Assembly: GCA_945860205.1 (NCBI GenBank)
Contig: CAMARK010000018.1
Span: forward strand, 1 to 60,456
DNA: 60,456 bases
Direction: 5' to 3'
Origin: Reyranella massiliensis 521
GTDB lineage: Bacteria; Pseudomonadota; Alphaproteobacteria; Reyranellales; Reyranellaceae
Part shown: positions 44,143 through 54,205 of the stretch, in pieces
Layout of the letters: every line of letters starts with the position of its first letter
Numbering within the stretch: position 1 is the first letter of the stretch
The notes under the pieces: model-generated
Database searches by the model: none
What the model saw: the letters and a program-made list of their open reading frames with translations, nothing else
Told to the model about the DNA's origin: nothing
Program-made: the position numbers and the translations under genes

Positions 44143-45933
44143 TCACGCGTCTTTGAACCAGTCGGACAGGTCGGACGTGTTGTTGTCCCAGCCGCTGATA
44201 TTGGCGTTGAGCTTGCCGGCCAGCGCCGAGACGGTGGGCCGCTGCACGATGCCCAGGACCGCGCCGTTCTGGACCGCCATGTCGTTCATCTTGACGAACA
44301 TCGCGGTGCGCTTGATCGGATCGAGTTCGTTCTCGGAGGCGCGGAAGATCTTGTCGTACTCCTCGTTGCGCCACCGCGTGATGTTGCGGCCCTGCCACTT
44401 GTTGTCCTTGGTGGAGACCTCCCACGAGGTGAACTGGTTCATGAACACCTGCGGGTCCGGCTGCGACATGGTGGTCGTGTACATCTGAAGGTCGCAGTAG
44501 AACTTGGTGTAGGTGTCCGGGTTGGCGACGTCGGACGAGAAGAACACCGAGGCCGTCACCGACTTCAGTTCCATATCCATGCCGGCCTTCTGCGCCGACT
44601 GCTTGATGATCGCCTGGGTCTTCTGGCGCGGCTGGTTGATCGAGGTCTGGTAGACGAACTTCAGCTTCTTGCCGTCCTTGGCGCGGATACCGTCCGAGCC
44701 CTTCACCCAGCCGGCCTTCTCGAGGATGTCGTTGGCCTTGTCGACGTTGAAGTCGATCGCGTTGTCCTTCGAGCGGAAGCGCGGCGGGTTGTTCAGGAAG
44801 TCGCGCGTCGCCGGGCCCGTGCGGCCGTAGATGTGCTGCTCGATCGACTTGTTGTCGATGATCAGCGCGATCGCCTGGCGCACCGCCGGGTCGCTGAGCG
44901 TCGGGTGCTTGGTCTTGATGCTCGAACGCTCACCGTCGACCTCGGTCCACGGATCGGTCGTGTTGAGCTGCATGTGCTCGATGTTGCCGCCCGGCGTGAC
45001 CTGGACGCGGCCTTTTCCGCCCTTCTCCAGGCGCGTCAGGATCTCGTCCTCGACCTGCATGTTCCAGGCGAAGTCGAACTCGCCGGTCTGCAGCACGGCA
45101 CGCGCCGCCGACACCGCGTCGCCGCCGCCCTTCATCTCGATCGAGTCGAAGTAGGGCTTGTTGGCCTGGTGATAATTCGGGTTGATCACACCCGTCACCA
45201 GATCGCCCGGCTTGAATTCCCGGAACAGGTAGGGGCCGGTGCCGACCGGCTTGAGGTTGGTCGGTGCATCGCGCGACTTGGCGCCGATGAACTCGGCGAA
45301 CAGATGCTTGGGAATCAACATGCCGCGGGTGCCGACGAAGGCATCCGCCCAGAACGGCGTCGGCTTCGCGAATTTCACGACGATGGTGAACTGATCGACC
45401 TTCTCGACCGTCACGTCCTGGTAGGAGCCGATCGTGACCGAGGCGGTCGCCGGATCCTTGGCGTATTCCCAGTTGAAGACGGCGTCGTCGGCGGTGAACG
45501 GCTTGCCGTCGTGCCAGGTCACGCCCTGCTTCAGCTTCCACGTCACCGACTTGCCGTCGGCGGACAGGCCGCCGTTCTCGCGGGTCGGGATCTCGGCGGC
45601 GAGCTTGGCACTGAGGTTGCCCTCGTCATCCCACGCCGCCAGCGGTTCGTAGAACAGGCGCGAGCCGTCCTGGTCCTTGGTACCGACCGCGAAATGCGGA
45701 TTGAGGAGCGTCGGGCCCTGCCACCACAGCACCTTCAGCGGGCCGCCGCCGCCGCGCTTGGTCGGCTTGTAGGTGTTCTTGGCCTGCGCCATGGCGACGC
45801 CGGAATGGACCAGAAGCTGGGTGGCAAATGGCGCAGCAATGCCCACCGCCATCATCCGCTGCACGAAGCCGCGGCGCGACATCTTCCCGGCCTTCACCTT
45901 CCCGATCAGGCCGCGCAGTTCATGTTCGTTCAT
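44143..45933 (-). CDS. Peptide ABC transporter substrate-binding protein
   Basis: A 596-residue periplasmic SBP of family 5. The N-terminus has a Tat-like MSRRGFVQRM twin-arginine motif about 18 residues in, then a hydrophobic stretch ending VAMAQA. LKQGVTWHDGKPFTADDAVFNWEY is the SBP_bac_5 signature. ATG 45933 is chosen by family start and an upstream AGGGG; a long open frame to 46872 is antisense to the SDR gene. It leads the DppABCDF-type operon; actual substrate (peptide, opine or glutathione) is unknown. Confidence 0.92.
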   Translation of the reverse strand: MNEHELRGLIGKVKAGKMSRRGFVQRMMAVGIAAPFATQLLVHSGVAMAQAKNTYKPTKRGGGGPLKVLWWQGPTLLNPHFAVGTKDQDGSRLFYEPLAAWDDEGNLSAKLAAEIPTRENGGLSADGKSVTWKLKQGVTWHDGKPFTADDAVFNWEYAKDPATASVTIGSYQDVTVEKVDQFTIVVKFAKPTPFWADAFVGTRGMLIPKHLFAEFIGAKSRDAPTNLKPVGTGPYLFREFKPGDLVTGVINPNYHQANKPYFDSIEMKGGGDAVSAARAVLQTGEFDFAWNMQVEDEILTRLEKGGKGRVQVTPGGNIEHMQLNTTDPWTEVDGERSSIKTKHPTLSDPAVRQAIALIIDNKSIEQHIYGRTGPATRDFLNNPPRFRSKDNAIDFNVDKANDILEKAGWVKGSDGIRAKDGKKLKFVYQTSINQPRQKTQAIIKQSAQKAGMDMELKSVTASVFFSSDVANPDTYTKFYCDLQMYTTTMSQPDPQVFMNQFTSWEVSTKDNKWQGRNITRWRNEEYDKIFRASENELDPIKRTAMFVKMNDMAVQNGAVLGIVQRPTVSALAGKLNANISGWDNNTSDLSDWFKDA

Positions 45934-46068
45934 CACATACCCCTTAGATTTCCCAGGCCTTCCCCGTGCCGCTCTCGCTTGCGAGCAAGATGCATGCAAG
46001 TCTCGATCAGAACAGGCTGTAACGCTGCCGTCAACGACGGCACGGCCTAAACGAGGGAGGAAGCGGGC

Positions 46069-46824
46069 ATGCGGATGACGGGCAAAGTGGCGCTGATCAG
46101 CGGCGCCGCCGGCGGCATGGGGGCGGCCACGGCCCGCCTGTTCGCGGCCGAGGGCGCCAAGGCGGTGATCGTGGCCGACATCCTCGACCAGGAGGGCAAG
46201 GAAGTCGTGGCCGAGATCGCCAAGGCCGGCGGCCATGCTTCTTATGTCCATCTCGACGTCACCGACGAGGCCCAATGGAAGGCAGCCGTCGAGGGGACGG
46301 TGGCAGCGCACGGCCGGCTCGACGTTTTGGTCAACAATGCTGGCATTTCGGGCTCGGCCGAGACCGACCTCTACGACACCGCCGCCTGGAACAGGCTGAT
46401 GGGCATCAATGCCACCGGCGTGTTCCTCGGCATGAAGTACGCCACCGCGGCCATGAAGCAGGCTGGCGGCGGCTCGATCGTCAACCTGTCGTCGATCTCC
46501 GGTATCGTCGGCCAGGGCTATATCCACGTCGGCTACAATGCGTCGAAGGGCGCGGTCCGGCTGATCACCAAGGCCGGCGCCGCCCAGCACGGCAAGCACG
46601 GCATCAGGGTCAATTCCGTGCATCCCGGCCTGATGCCGCCGATGCGCACCTCCGGCCGCACCGCCGATCCGGTGATGCGGGCCAAGACGCTGAAGGGCGT
46701 GCCGATGGGCCGCGCCGGCGAGGTCGACGAAGTGGCCCGCGCCATCCTGTTCCTGGCTTCCAACGAGTCCTCTTACGTCACCGGCGCCGAGCTGGTGGTC
46801 GACGGCGGCTGGACGGCTGTCTGA
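46069..46824 (+). CDS. Short-chain dehydrogenase/reductase
   Basis: A 251-residue classical SDR: SGAAGGMGAATARLF (TGxxxGxG region), NNAGISG, NLSSISG and catalytic YNASKGAVR, ending VVDGGWTA. It resembles 3-hydroxysteroid/cyclohexanol-type enzymes but substrate is not clear. GAGGGAGGAAG lies upstream. The NUDIX gene begins one base after its stop. Confidence 0.92.
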   Translation: MRMTGKVALISGAAGGMGAATARLFAAEGAKAVIVADILDQEGKEVVAEIAKAGGHASYVHLDVTDEAQWKAAVEGTVAAHGRLDVLVNNAGISGSAETDLYDTAAWNRLMGINATGVFLGMKYATAAMKQAGGGSIVNLSSISGIVGQGYIHVGYNASKGAVRLITKAGAAQHGKHGIRVNSVHPGLMPPMRTSGRTADPVMRAKTLKGVPMGRAGEVDEVARAILFLASNESSYVTGAELVVDGGWTAV

Positions 46825-46825
46825 C

Positions 46826-47414
46826 GTGGCAGACGAGAAGGCCATTGCGCCCTGGAAGGTGCTGGAGTCCAAGTACGCCTACAAAGACCGCTGGCTGGCG
46901 CTACGTTCAGACGCCGTGGAGCTGCCCAACGGCCGCGTCCTGTCGCCCTTTCATGTCATCGAGCAGCCCGATTGGGTCACCGCCATTGCGCTCACGCACG
47001 ACGGCAACATCCTGCTGGTCGAGGAATATCGTCACGGCGCGCGGCAGGTCGTGATCGAGCTGCCGAGCGGCATCCACGACACGCCCGGCCAACCGATCGA
47101 GGCGATGCGGCGCGAGCTCCTAGAAGAGACCGGCTTTGCCAGCGAGGAGTGGCTGCCGCTCGGCAGCTTCTTCGCCAACGCGCCTCGACAACCGTGTGCA
47201 CTGTTTCGTGGCGCTCGATGCCCGCAAGGTGGCCGAACCCAGGCTCGACGACGGCGAGGTGCTGGTCACCCACGAAGTGCCCTTCGCCGCCTTCCTCGAG
47301 GAGCTGCGCGACGGCCGCCGCACCTTCCACGGCTTCCAGGGCGGCGCGATGTGGCTGCTGCATGCTCATGCCCGCCGCAGCGGCGACGGGCGGCTGGCAG
47401 CACTCCTCGCGTGA
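46826..47414 (+). pseudogene. NUDIX hydrolase, frameshifted
   Basis: From GTG 46826 the frame encodes an ADP-ribose-pyrophosphatase-like NUDIX protein up to LPLGSFFANA, including PSGIHDTPGQPIEAMRRELLEETGF. Just after 47185 the coding continues one frame over as RLDNRVHCFVALDARKVAEP and finishes normally at TGA 47414. A two-base deletion (or one-base insertion) at FFANA-RLDN explains it. The NUDIX box also lacks the usual first Glu (Gly or Gln instead). Either a decayed gene or a sequence error. Confidence 0.82.
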
Positions 47415-47421
47415 GCGACGC

Positions 47422-47850
47422 TCAGCGTCGCCTGAGGTCGCGCAGACGTCCGGCGATGGCCAGCGCCATGAAGCCGCCGATCAGCGAGAAATGCTCGGTG
47501 GCGACGCGGAAGTGCATGGTCCGCTCTGGCTCGGCCATCGTCCAGAAGTGATGGGCGAGCACGACCGCCACCACCAGGAAGCCGCTCAGGATGCCGCAGC
47601 CCAGCCACAGCCAGCGGTCGAGCAGGATCAGCAGTGAGCCCACCAGCAGGGTCACGACCAGCAGGATGTTCATCAGCGCCGCCGGCTCCAGCCCATGCGC
47701 CTTCATCTCGGCGACGCTTTGCTTGAAGTCGACGAGATGGCCGATGCCGGCGCCCCAGAAGATGAAGGTCAGGACGAGGCGGGCCACGAACCAGCAGGCG
47801 CCGCTGTCCAGGATGCTGGCGATCATACGCGGCATGTCGTTTCTGCCCAT
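47422..47850 (-). CDS. DoxX-family membrane protein
   Basis: A 142-residue four-helix protein beginning RMIASILDSGACWFVARLVLTFIFWGAGIGHLVDF, the DoxX pattern. GGGGAG precedes ATG 47850. DoxX proteins act with redox or sulfur systems; some bufferin loci have a DoxX gene, but this one is 9 kb from the bufB-like gene, so any link is speculative. Confidence 0.83.
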   Translation of the reverse strand: MGRNDMPRMIASILDSGACWFVARLVLTFIFWGAGIGHLVDFKQSVAEMKAHGLEPAALMNILLVVTLLVGSLLILLDRWLWLGCGILSGFLVVAVVLAHHFWTMAEPERTMHFRVATEHFSLIGGFMALAIAGRLRDLRRR

Positions 47851-47972
47851 CGGTCGAGACTCCCCTGGAAAACTAAAGGCCGGGACCATAGTCGCTTTGC
47901 GATCGGCTTGCCCAGACGCGAGCGACAGTCTGACCTCTTCCGTCCCGGCCGCTTTCGCGCGTAGTTTGCGCC

Positions 47973-48362
47973 ATGGATCGCAAACGACCCGAGCAGGGCT
48001 GGCGCGCGGCGGCATTCGCCGCGGCGCTATTTGCGATCACCCTCAATTTCCTGCAGCCGCTCGCCCACGCCGCCCTGATGCGCGACGGCGGGCCGGAAAC
48101 TGCCGCCAAGATGTGGGGCGTCTTCTGCCTGCCCGCGGCGGGCCAGGACGACGCCCAAGGCCAGGCGCCGACTGCCGGCAAGATGCACGAATGCTGCCTC
48201 GGCCTCGCACACGCGCCTGCTTTGGCCGAGCTCTCCACCGCGTTCGTACTAGTCGAACACATCGCCACCGGCGTCCGATTCGTCGCGGCTACCGATGCGC
48301 TCTCGCCCGTCGGCATCCGCGACGGGCCAAGCCAACCGCGAGCGCCTCCCTCCTTCGTCTGA
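47973..48362 (+). CDS. DUF2946-like membrane protein
   Basis: A 129-residue protein with an N-terminal hydrophobic segment (AAAFAAALFAITLNFLQPLAHA) and a later HECCLGLAHA motif, together with VFCLPAAG. DUF2946 proteins have this layout and often sit next to copper genes. The PCu(A)C chaperone gene follows on the same strand after 132 bases, supporting a copper role. Confidence 0.72.
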   Translation: MDRKRPEQGWRAAAFAAALFAITLNFLQPLAHAALMRDGGPETAAKMWGVFCLPAAGQDDAQGQAPTAGKMHECCLGLAHAPALAELSTAFVLVEHIATGVRFVAATDALSPVGIRDGPSQPRAPPSFV

Positions 48363-48494
48363 TCGTCGAACGAACAACGCGCGACTCATGCGCGTGCGTT
48401 ATGGCGCCATGACCTTGGGCAGCGCCGAGAGCGCCATCTTCACCCTGCCCATCCCCGTCCCCATTGTCTTCGCCATGTCCCAAGGAAGGCCCCC

Positions 48495-48959
48495 ATGATC
48501 ATCCGTCGTCTCACCCTCGCCGTTGCCATCGCCCTTCTCGCCCTCCCGGCGTTTGCCCAGGACTACAAGGTCGGCGCCCTGGAAATCACGCGCCCCTGGA
48601 CCCGCGCCACGCCGGCCACGGCGCAATCGGGCGGCGGCTTCCTCACCATCGTCAACAAGGGCACGACGGCGGATCGCCTGATCGCCGCGCGCAGCACGGC
48701 GTCCGACAAGGTCGAGGTCCACGAGATGCGCATGGACGGCAACGTGATGCGGATGCGCGAACTCGAGAAGGGGCTGGAAATTCCCGCCGACGCCACGGTG
48801 ATGCTGAAGCCCGGCGGCTACCACATCATGTTCATGGGTCTCAAGGCGCCGTTCGCCAAGGACACCAAGGTGCCGGTCACGCTGGTGTTCGAGAAGGCCG
48901 GCAGCCTCGACATCGTGCTCGACGTCGAGGCCCTGGGGGCCTCGGCGCCGAAGCACTGA
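48495..48959 (+). CDS. PCu(A)C periplasmic copper chaperone
   Basis: A 154-residue protein with a signal peptide ending ALPAFAQ. Copper ligands are seen in the family pattern H-x-M...M...H-x-M: VEVHEMRMDGNVMRMREL and GGYHIMFMGLK. It delivers Cu(I) for cytochrome oxidase assembly in known members. It follows the DUF2946-like gene. Confidence 0.92.
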   Translation: MIIRRLTLAVAIALLALPAFAQDYKVGALEITRPWTRATPATAQSGGGFLTIVNKGTTADRLIAARSTASDKVEVHEMRMDGNVMRMRELEKGLEIPADATVMLKPGGYHIMFMGLKAPFAKDTKVPVTLVFEKAGSLDIVLDVEALGASAPKH

Positions 48960-48965
48960 ATCGGT

Positions 48966-49361
48966 CTACATCGCCTTCAGCAGTTCGATGGCGATGAGGG
49001 CCATGCCGATCACCGACACGAACCACGCCACCGTGCGCAGCCAGGCGATGCCGGCCACGTAGATGACGGCGTAGGCAACGCGGCCCCAGAAGAAGATCAT
49101 GGCGCCCATCGCGGTCATGGCGTTGGCCTTGCCGGCCGTCACCGCGATCAGCACCAGCGCCGCGAACAGCACCAGGTTCTCGATCATGTTGAGATGGGCG
49201 CGCTTGGCGCGTCCGGCCCAGCCCGTGATCTCGGGTAGGCCTTCGCGGTTGCCGGCGAGTGTCGGCAATCCGACCGCCTGGTTGGCGCCCGTGGCCGCCA
49301 CCAGCATCTGGACGAAGCAGAGGATCGTGGAGAGGAGGAGGTACTTGAGGTCGGGGGACAT
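48966..49361 (-). CDS. MAPEG-family membrane protein
   Basis: A 131-residue four-helix protein with GWAGRAKRAHLNMIENLVLFAALV, the MAPEG signature where Glu and Asn bind glutathione in relatives. Function in bacteria is mostly unknown. It is convergent with the copper chaperone gene. Confidence 0.85.
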   Translation of the reverse strand: MSPDLKYLLLSTILCFVQMLVAATGANQAVGLPTLAGNREGLPEITGWAGRAKRAHLNMIENLVLFAALVLIAVTAGKANAMTAMGAMIFFWGRVAYAVIYVAGIAWLRTVAWFVSVIGMALIAIELLKAM

Positions 49362-49393
49362 TTGGCGTTGCTCCCTTGTTGTTCTCTGACCGG

Positions 49394-50032
49394 TTATTTG
49401 GTCCCGAAGAGACGGTCGCCCGCATCGCCGAGCCCGGGAACAATATACCCGTGATCGTTGAGTTTTGCATCGATCGCTGCCGCGAATACCGGCACGTCGG
49501 GATGGACCTCGGCAAAGGCCCGGGCCCCGGTTTCCGAGCCCAGGATGCAGATGAACTTGATCCGCTTGGCCCCGGACTCCTTCAAACGATCCACAGCGGC
49601 GATCGCCGAATGGGCCGTCGCCAGCATGGGATCGCACACCAGCACGTCGCGGTCGGAGATGTCCTGCGGGATCTTGAAGTAGTACTCGACCGCCTGCAGC
49701 GTGCGCGGATCGCGGTAGAGCCCGACATGGCCCTGGCGTGCGAGCGGCATCAGGTCGAGCAAGCCCTCGGCGAGGCCGAGGCCGGCGCGCAGGATCGGCA
49801 CGATCACCAGCTTCTTGCCGTCGAGCAGCGGCGCGTCCATCGCCGCGATCGGCGTCTCGATCTTCTGGTTCACCAGCGGCAGGTCCTTGGTGGCGTCGTA
49901 GCCGAGGAGCAACCCGATCTCGCGCAGGAGGCGGCGGAAGTTGGCGCTCGACGTCTGCTTGTCGCGCATCTTGGAGAGCTTGTGCTGCACCAGCGGATGC
50001 GACACGACATGGATCGAGTGCGGCAACGACAT
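49394..50032 (-). CDS. upp: Uracil phosphoribosyltransferase
   Basis: A 212-residue enzyme making UMP from uracil and [32 protein letters not shown] and the C-terminal [18 protein letters not shown] are conserved. The PRPP loop is [10 protein letters not shown] (D134-A143), where most Upp have DPMLATGG or GN. It is the last gene of an operon with URC4- and URC1-like genes, so it may feed that pathway (URC6 position) rather than only salvage. Confidence 0.93.
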   Translation of the reverse strand: MSLPHSIHVVSHPLVQHKLSKMRDKQTSSANFRRLLREIGLLLGYDATKDLPLVNQKIETPIAAMDAPLLDGKKLVIVPILRAGLGLAEGLLDLMPLARQGHVGLYRDPRTLQAVEYYFKIPQDISDRDVLVCDPMLATAHSAIAAVDRLKESGAKRIKFICILGSETGARAFAEVHPDVPVFAAAIDAKLNDHGYIVPGLGDAGDRLFGTK

Positions 50033-50055
50033 CTTCTTATCTCCCCAAATCCCGT

Positions 50056-50123
50056 GTCATCCCGAGCGAAGCGAGGGACCTTTGCTCGTGGCCTTAAAGG
50101 TCCCTCGCTGCGCTCGGGATGAC
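50056..50123. repeat. 26-bp palindrome in the URC-upp operon
   Basis: GTCATCCCGAGCG-A-AGCGAGGGACCT (50056-50081) is the inverted repeat of 50098-50123, with one mismatch and a 16-base loop. It is a REP-like element placed between the URC4-like stop and upp. As RNA it would form a very stable hairpin. Confidence 0.85.
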
Positions 50124-50148
50124 AACTTGGCCTCAATGACAACCTGAC

Positions 50149-51314
50149 TCAAAAAACCGTTCCGTCGCTCTCCACGGCAATCGGCGGGCCGCCGTCCTTG
50201 CGGCGTTCCGCGGCGAGCGTGCGGCCGGCGAACCAGGTGCCGGCCTCCAGCACCTTCACCAGCGGCAGGCTGGCGGCGTCCATCTTGAGATGCACGCGCA
50301 CATGCTCGGCCACCTGGTCGAGCAGCGCCACGGTGAGCGCCCGCCATTCGACGATCGCCTCGTCGCCGGGCGCGAAGACCTTTTCCAGCAGCAGCTTCTG
50401 CTTGGGCTTCAGCGCGCCCGAATCGACCAGCAGGCCGCCGTTGCGATATTCCGGCAGGCCGGTCAGCGCATCGAGCTCGACCACTTTCAGCCCCGCGCCC
50501 TGCAGCGGCTCGACGATGGAATAGCTCATCCACTGCGAGAGCTTGTGGAACGGCACCAGCCCCACGGCCGGATGACGCCACACATCGCCCAGGGGTATGC
50601 CGTCCAGTTCGAGCCGCGACGGCCAGATCGCCGCGAGCTTGTCGAGCAGCACCGCCAGGATCGACTCGGCCTTCACCTCCGGCCCTGATGCCAGGAGGTC
50701 GAACAGCGCGCCCGGCCGCTCCAACCCGACGTTACCCAGCTTGCGCAGCAGCCCAGCGCGGCCTTCCAGCCCCAGCAGCGAATTGTGGCCGCGGACCTGG
50801 AAGCCCATGGCGATATCGTTCGGCGTCAGCCGCACCAGCCGCTCGGCGTCGACGCGCAGCGGATCGTTCTTGGAATCGCGGCTGAAGGCGCCATTGGCGA
50901 ACATATTGAAGCTCGCGACTGCCAGCCCCTCGGAGCGCATGAAGGATTGCCCGCTCGCCGGCTCCTTGTACGACCACAGCCCGCCCGCACCGGCATCCAG
51001 CAGCACCGAGACGACGGCGAGATCGATGCGCCGCCGCGCAATCTCCGCCGCCGACAGGTCCTTCATCCGCTCGGCCAGCATCGCCCAGCGGTCCCGGCCA
51101 CCGACCTCGAAATGCCGCCAGCGCGAATGGAACGGGATCTTCGCGGGATCGCGGAAGCGCTGGCGCGTCACCTTGAGCGTCGCCTGCACCGCGGCTTCCA
51201 AGCCGGCGGCATCCAGCGAGAACCACGCGGATTGCCCGTTCTCGACATGCCGCAAGACAAGCGCTGCCCGTTCGCGGATCGCGGCGGGTGTGCGGAGATA
51301 GGCGACGGAGTCGG

Positions 51315-51318
<4 letters not shown>
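50149..51318 (-). CDS. URC4-like (DUF1688) protein
   Basis: A 389-residue protein of the URC4/DUF1688 family, shown by SRWRHFEVGGRDRW, DAGAGGLWSYKEP, GQSFMRSEGLAVASFNMF and DVWRHP. URC4 is needed for uracil catabolism by the URC pathway in yeast, its reaction unknown. The GTG start (51318) overlaps the URC1-like stop as GTGA. upp follows downstream after a palindrome. Confidence 0.88.
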
Positions 51319-52556
<1,238 letters not shown>

Positions 52557-53038
52557 GGGCTTTCCGGGTCTCGAAGAGCGGGAAAGCGGCGCAATGTAGG
52601 CCTTGGCAATGACGAAGGGAAGACACGGAGCGCAGAGAGAAATCGGGGCTTTCACATATCGTGCAGGAGCAACGTTGCCGGCGCTCTTGCTGGTGCAGGC
52701 GAAAATGGCTTGGGCGGCAAGCATACAGCGAACAACAATCCGGTAGTGCTGTTCCAGCGATGGAAGTGATTGAGCGAGTGGCCAGAATGTCTCCGCCACC
52801 GGCTGGTCGCCGCAGAAATCGAATCCGGCCACATCCACATAGTTTGGAAAATTTTCGGCCACTATTGAAGATCACGTTGATCGAGTGGTTTGAACATATT
52901 TGCCTCTGCCAGGCGTCGCGTGCGTGCTTCCAATCCCGACAGACCACGGCCTCTATTGATCCAATTCCATCCGGAACAGGCTCCCCCTGGGGCGTGTTCA
53001 TCTGGAGCTAAGGACGATTAACAAGGAGGACTGAACTC
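52557..53038. other. 482-base promoter region between URC1-like gene and the secreted repeat protein
   Basis: No gene is supported; frames here lack recognised features. It contains an AT-rich patch, TTTGGAAAATTTTCGG at 52843-52858, and GATCACGTTGATCG (52869-52882). Divergent promoters for the URC operon and the repeat-protein cluster must lie here. AAGGAGGA at 53023 is the ribosome site of the next gene. Confidence 0.45.
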
Positions 53039-53782
53039 ATGTCATTCAAGGCAATGCGCTACGCTGCATTGGCAGCTACGTTCCTGGCGGGCAGCGCCGT
53101 GATGGCTCATGCGCAAACCAGCTCGACAATCGGCACGGGCGGGTCGAGCGCCGGGTCCGGGTCGGTCGGCACGGTGCTGGGCACCGGCGGATCTTCGGCC
53201 GGCGGCTTCGGCGGCGGGTCAGCGTCGACCCTCGGTGTCGGCGGCGCGACCGCAGGCGGCGGCCAGACAGGTGTCGCGATCGGCACAGGCGGCTCGGCTG
53301 CCGGTGGCGTGGGCGCCGGATCTGCCTCCACGTTGGGTGTCGGCGCTGCAAGCGCCGGCCGGGGTGGGACGAGCGCGGTGCTCGGCACCGGCGGGTCCGC
53401 AGCGGGCGGCGGCAAGAATGGCGGCGGTTCGGCCTCGACCCTGGGCGTCGGCGGCGCGTCCGCTGGCCGCGGTGGCGCCAGTGCCGTCGTCGGAACCGGT
53501 GGTTCGTCGGCCGGATACGGCAAAGGCCAGGGCCCCGGCTCTGCCTCTACCTTAGGCCTCGGTGCGGCCTCGGCCGGTCGCGGGAAGAGCAACGCGGCTC
53601 TCGCAACTGGTGGCTCGGTCGCCGGCAACGGCAAGGGTGGCGGCTCCGCCTCCACGCTGGGCCTCGGTGCCGCGTCGGCGGGCCGTGGCAAGAGCAACGC
53701 TGCAACGGCGGTCGGCGGCTCGTCGGCCGGTGGCGGCAAGAGCTTCGGCGGCGGCGGTGGCCGCGGCGGCAGAAACAAGTAA
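53039..53782 (+). CDS. Secreted Gly/Ser/Ala repeat protein
   Basis: A 247-residue protein with a signal peptide ending MAHAQ (residue 26). The mature region is made of about six to seven imperfect units of roughly 33 residues on the plan GSASTLGVGAASAGRG, then A-V-x-GTGGSSAGG. Lys and Arg increase toward the C-terminus (GGRGGRNK). No known family is recognised. AAGGAGGA precedes the ATG. It heads a set of three similar small secreted proteins. Confidence 0.8.
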   Translation: MSFKAMRYAALAATFLAGSAVMAHAQTSSTIGTGGSSAGSGSVGTVLGTGGSSAGGFGGGSASTLGVGGATAGGGQTGVAIGTGGSAAGGVGAGSASTLGVGAASAGRGGTSAVLGTGGSAAGGGKNGGGSASTLGVGGASAGRGGASAVVGTGGSSAGYGKGQGPGSASTLGLGAASAGRGKSNAALATGGSVAGNGKGGGSASTLGLGAASAGRGKSNAATAVGGSSAGGGKSFGGGGGRGGRNK

Positions 53783-53844
53783 CGGACCGTGAGACCGGCC
53801 GCGCAAATCCTTGCGCGGCCGTTCCTCGCCATCGGGAGGCATTG

Positions 53845-54195
53845 ATGAGAATTCTTCTGACTTCAATCGTGCTGGCCGGAATGAGCGCAATCCCCGCGCT
53901 CGCACAAATTAGCTCGAGCAGTTCGACGAGCGTCGGCGGCGGCTCGACGAGTTCAGTAAGCGTCGGCAGTTCGACGGGATCGAGCGCCAGCAGCTCGACG
54001 AGCAGCAGCGCTTCCAGCGGAAGCCGTCGCTCCGAGTGCACGGTGGTGACGTCGCGCAACGGGCACGCCACGGCCACGGCCGGCGGCCTTTCGACCTCGG
54101 TCACTGCCGGCAATGGAAGAGTGAGTGGCACGACCACCGGGCCGCACGGCGTTACGGCGTTTTCCGGCACGAATTGCACTGTTCACGGTCGATAG
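53845..54195 (+). CDS. Small secreted Ser-rich protein
   Basis: A 116-residue protein with a signal peptide (MRILLTSIVLAGMSAIPALAQ). The N-half is almost all Ser/Thr/Gly/Val, like repeated SVGSS units; the C-half has two Cys (ECTVV and NCTVHGR) and a short repeat of GHATATAGG and GPHGVTAFSG. GGGAGGC precedes ATG 53845. Function unknown; neighbours share composition. Confidence 0.72.
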   Translation: MRILLTSIVLAGMSAIPALAQISSSSSTSVGGGSTSSVSVGSSTGSSASSSTSSSASSGSRRSECTVVTSRNGHATATAGGLSTSVTAGNGRVSGTTTGPHGVTAFSGTNCTVHGR

Positions 54196-54205
54196 GAGAC
54201 ACCTC

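Noticed and set aside
43034..44488. 484-codon plus-strand open frame
   Set aside because: Antisense to the DppB/DppC permeases and part of the binding protein; His/Asp/Gln-rich shadow.
47422..47850. DoxX gene as a member of the bufferin-like locus
   Set aside because: Some bufferin operons include DoxX, but this one is 9 kb away on the other strand, so membership is not supported.
53109..53782. Possible CRISPR-like array in the periodic DNA
   Set aside because: The periodicity is coding: units are imperfect, have no unique spacers and encode a secreted repeat protein.
53107..53832. Pro-rich 241-codon minus-strand frame
   Set aside because: It is the complement of the Gly/Ser repeat gene; Gly codons read backwards as Pro. 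The plus strand has the signal peptide and ribosome site.
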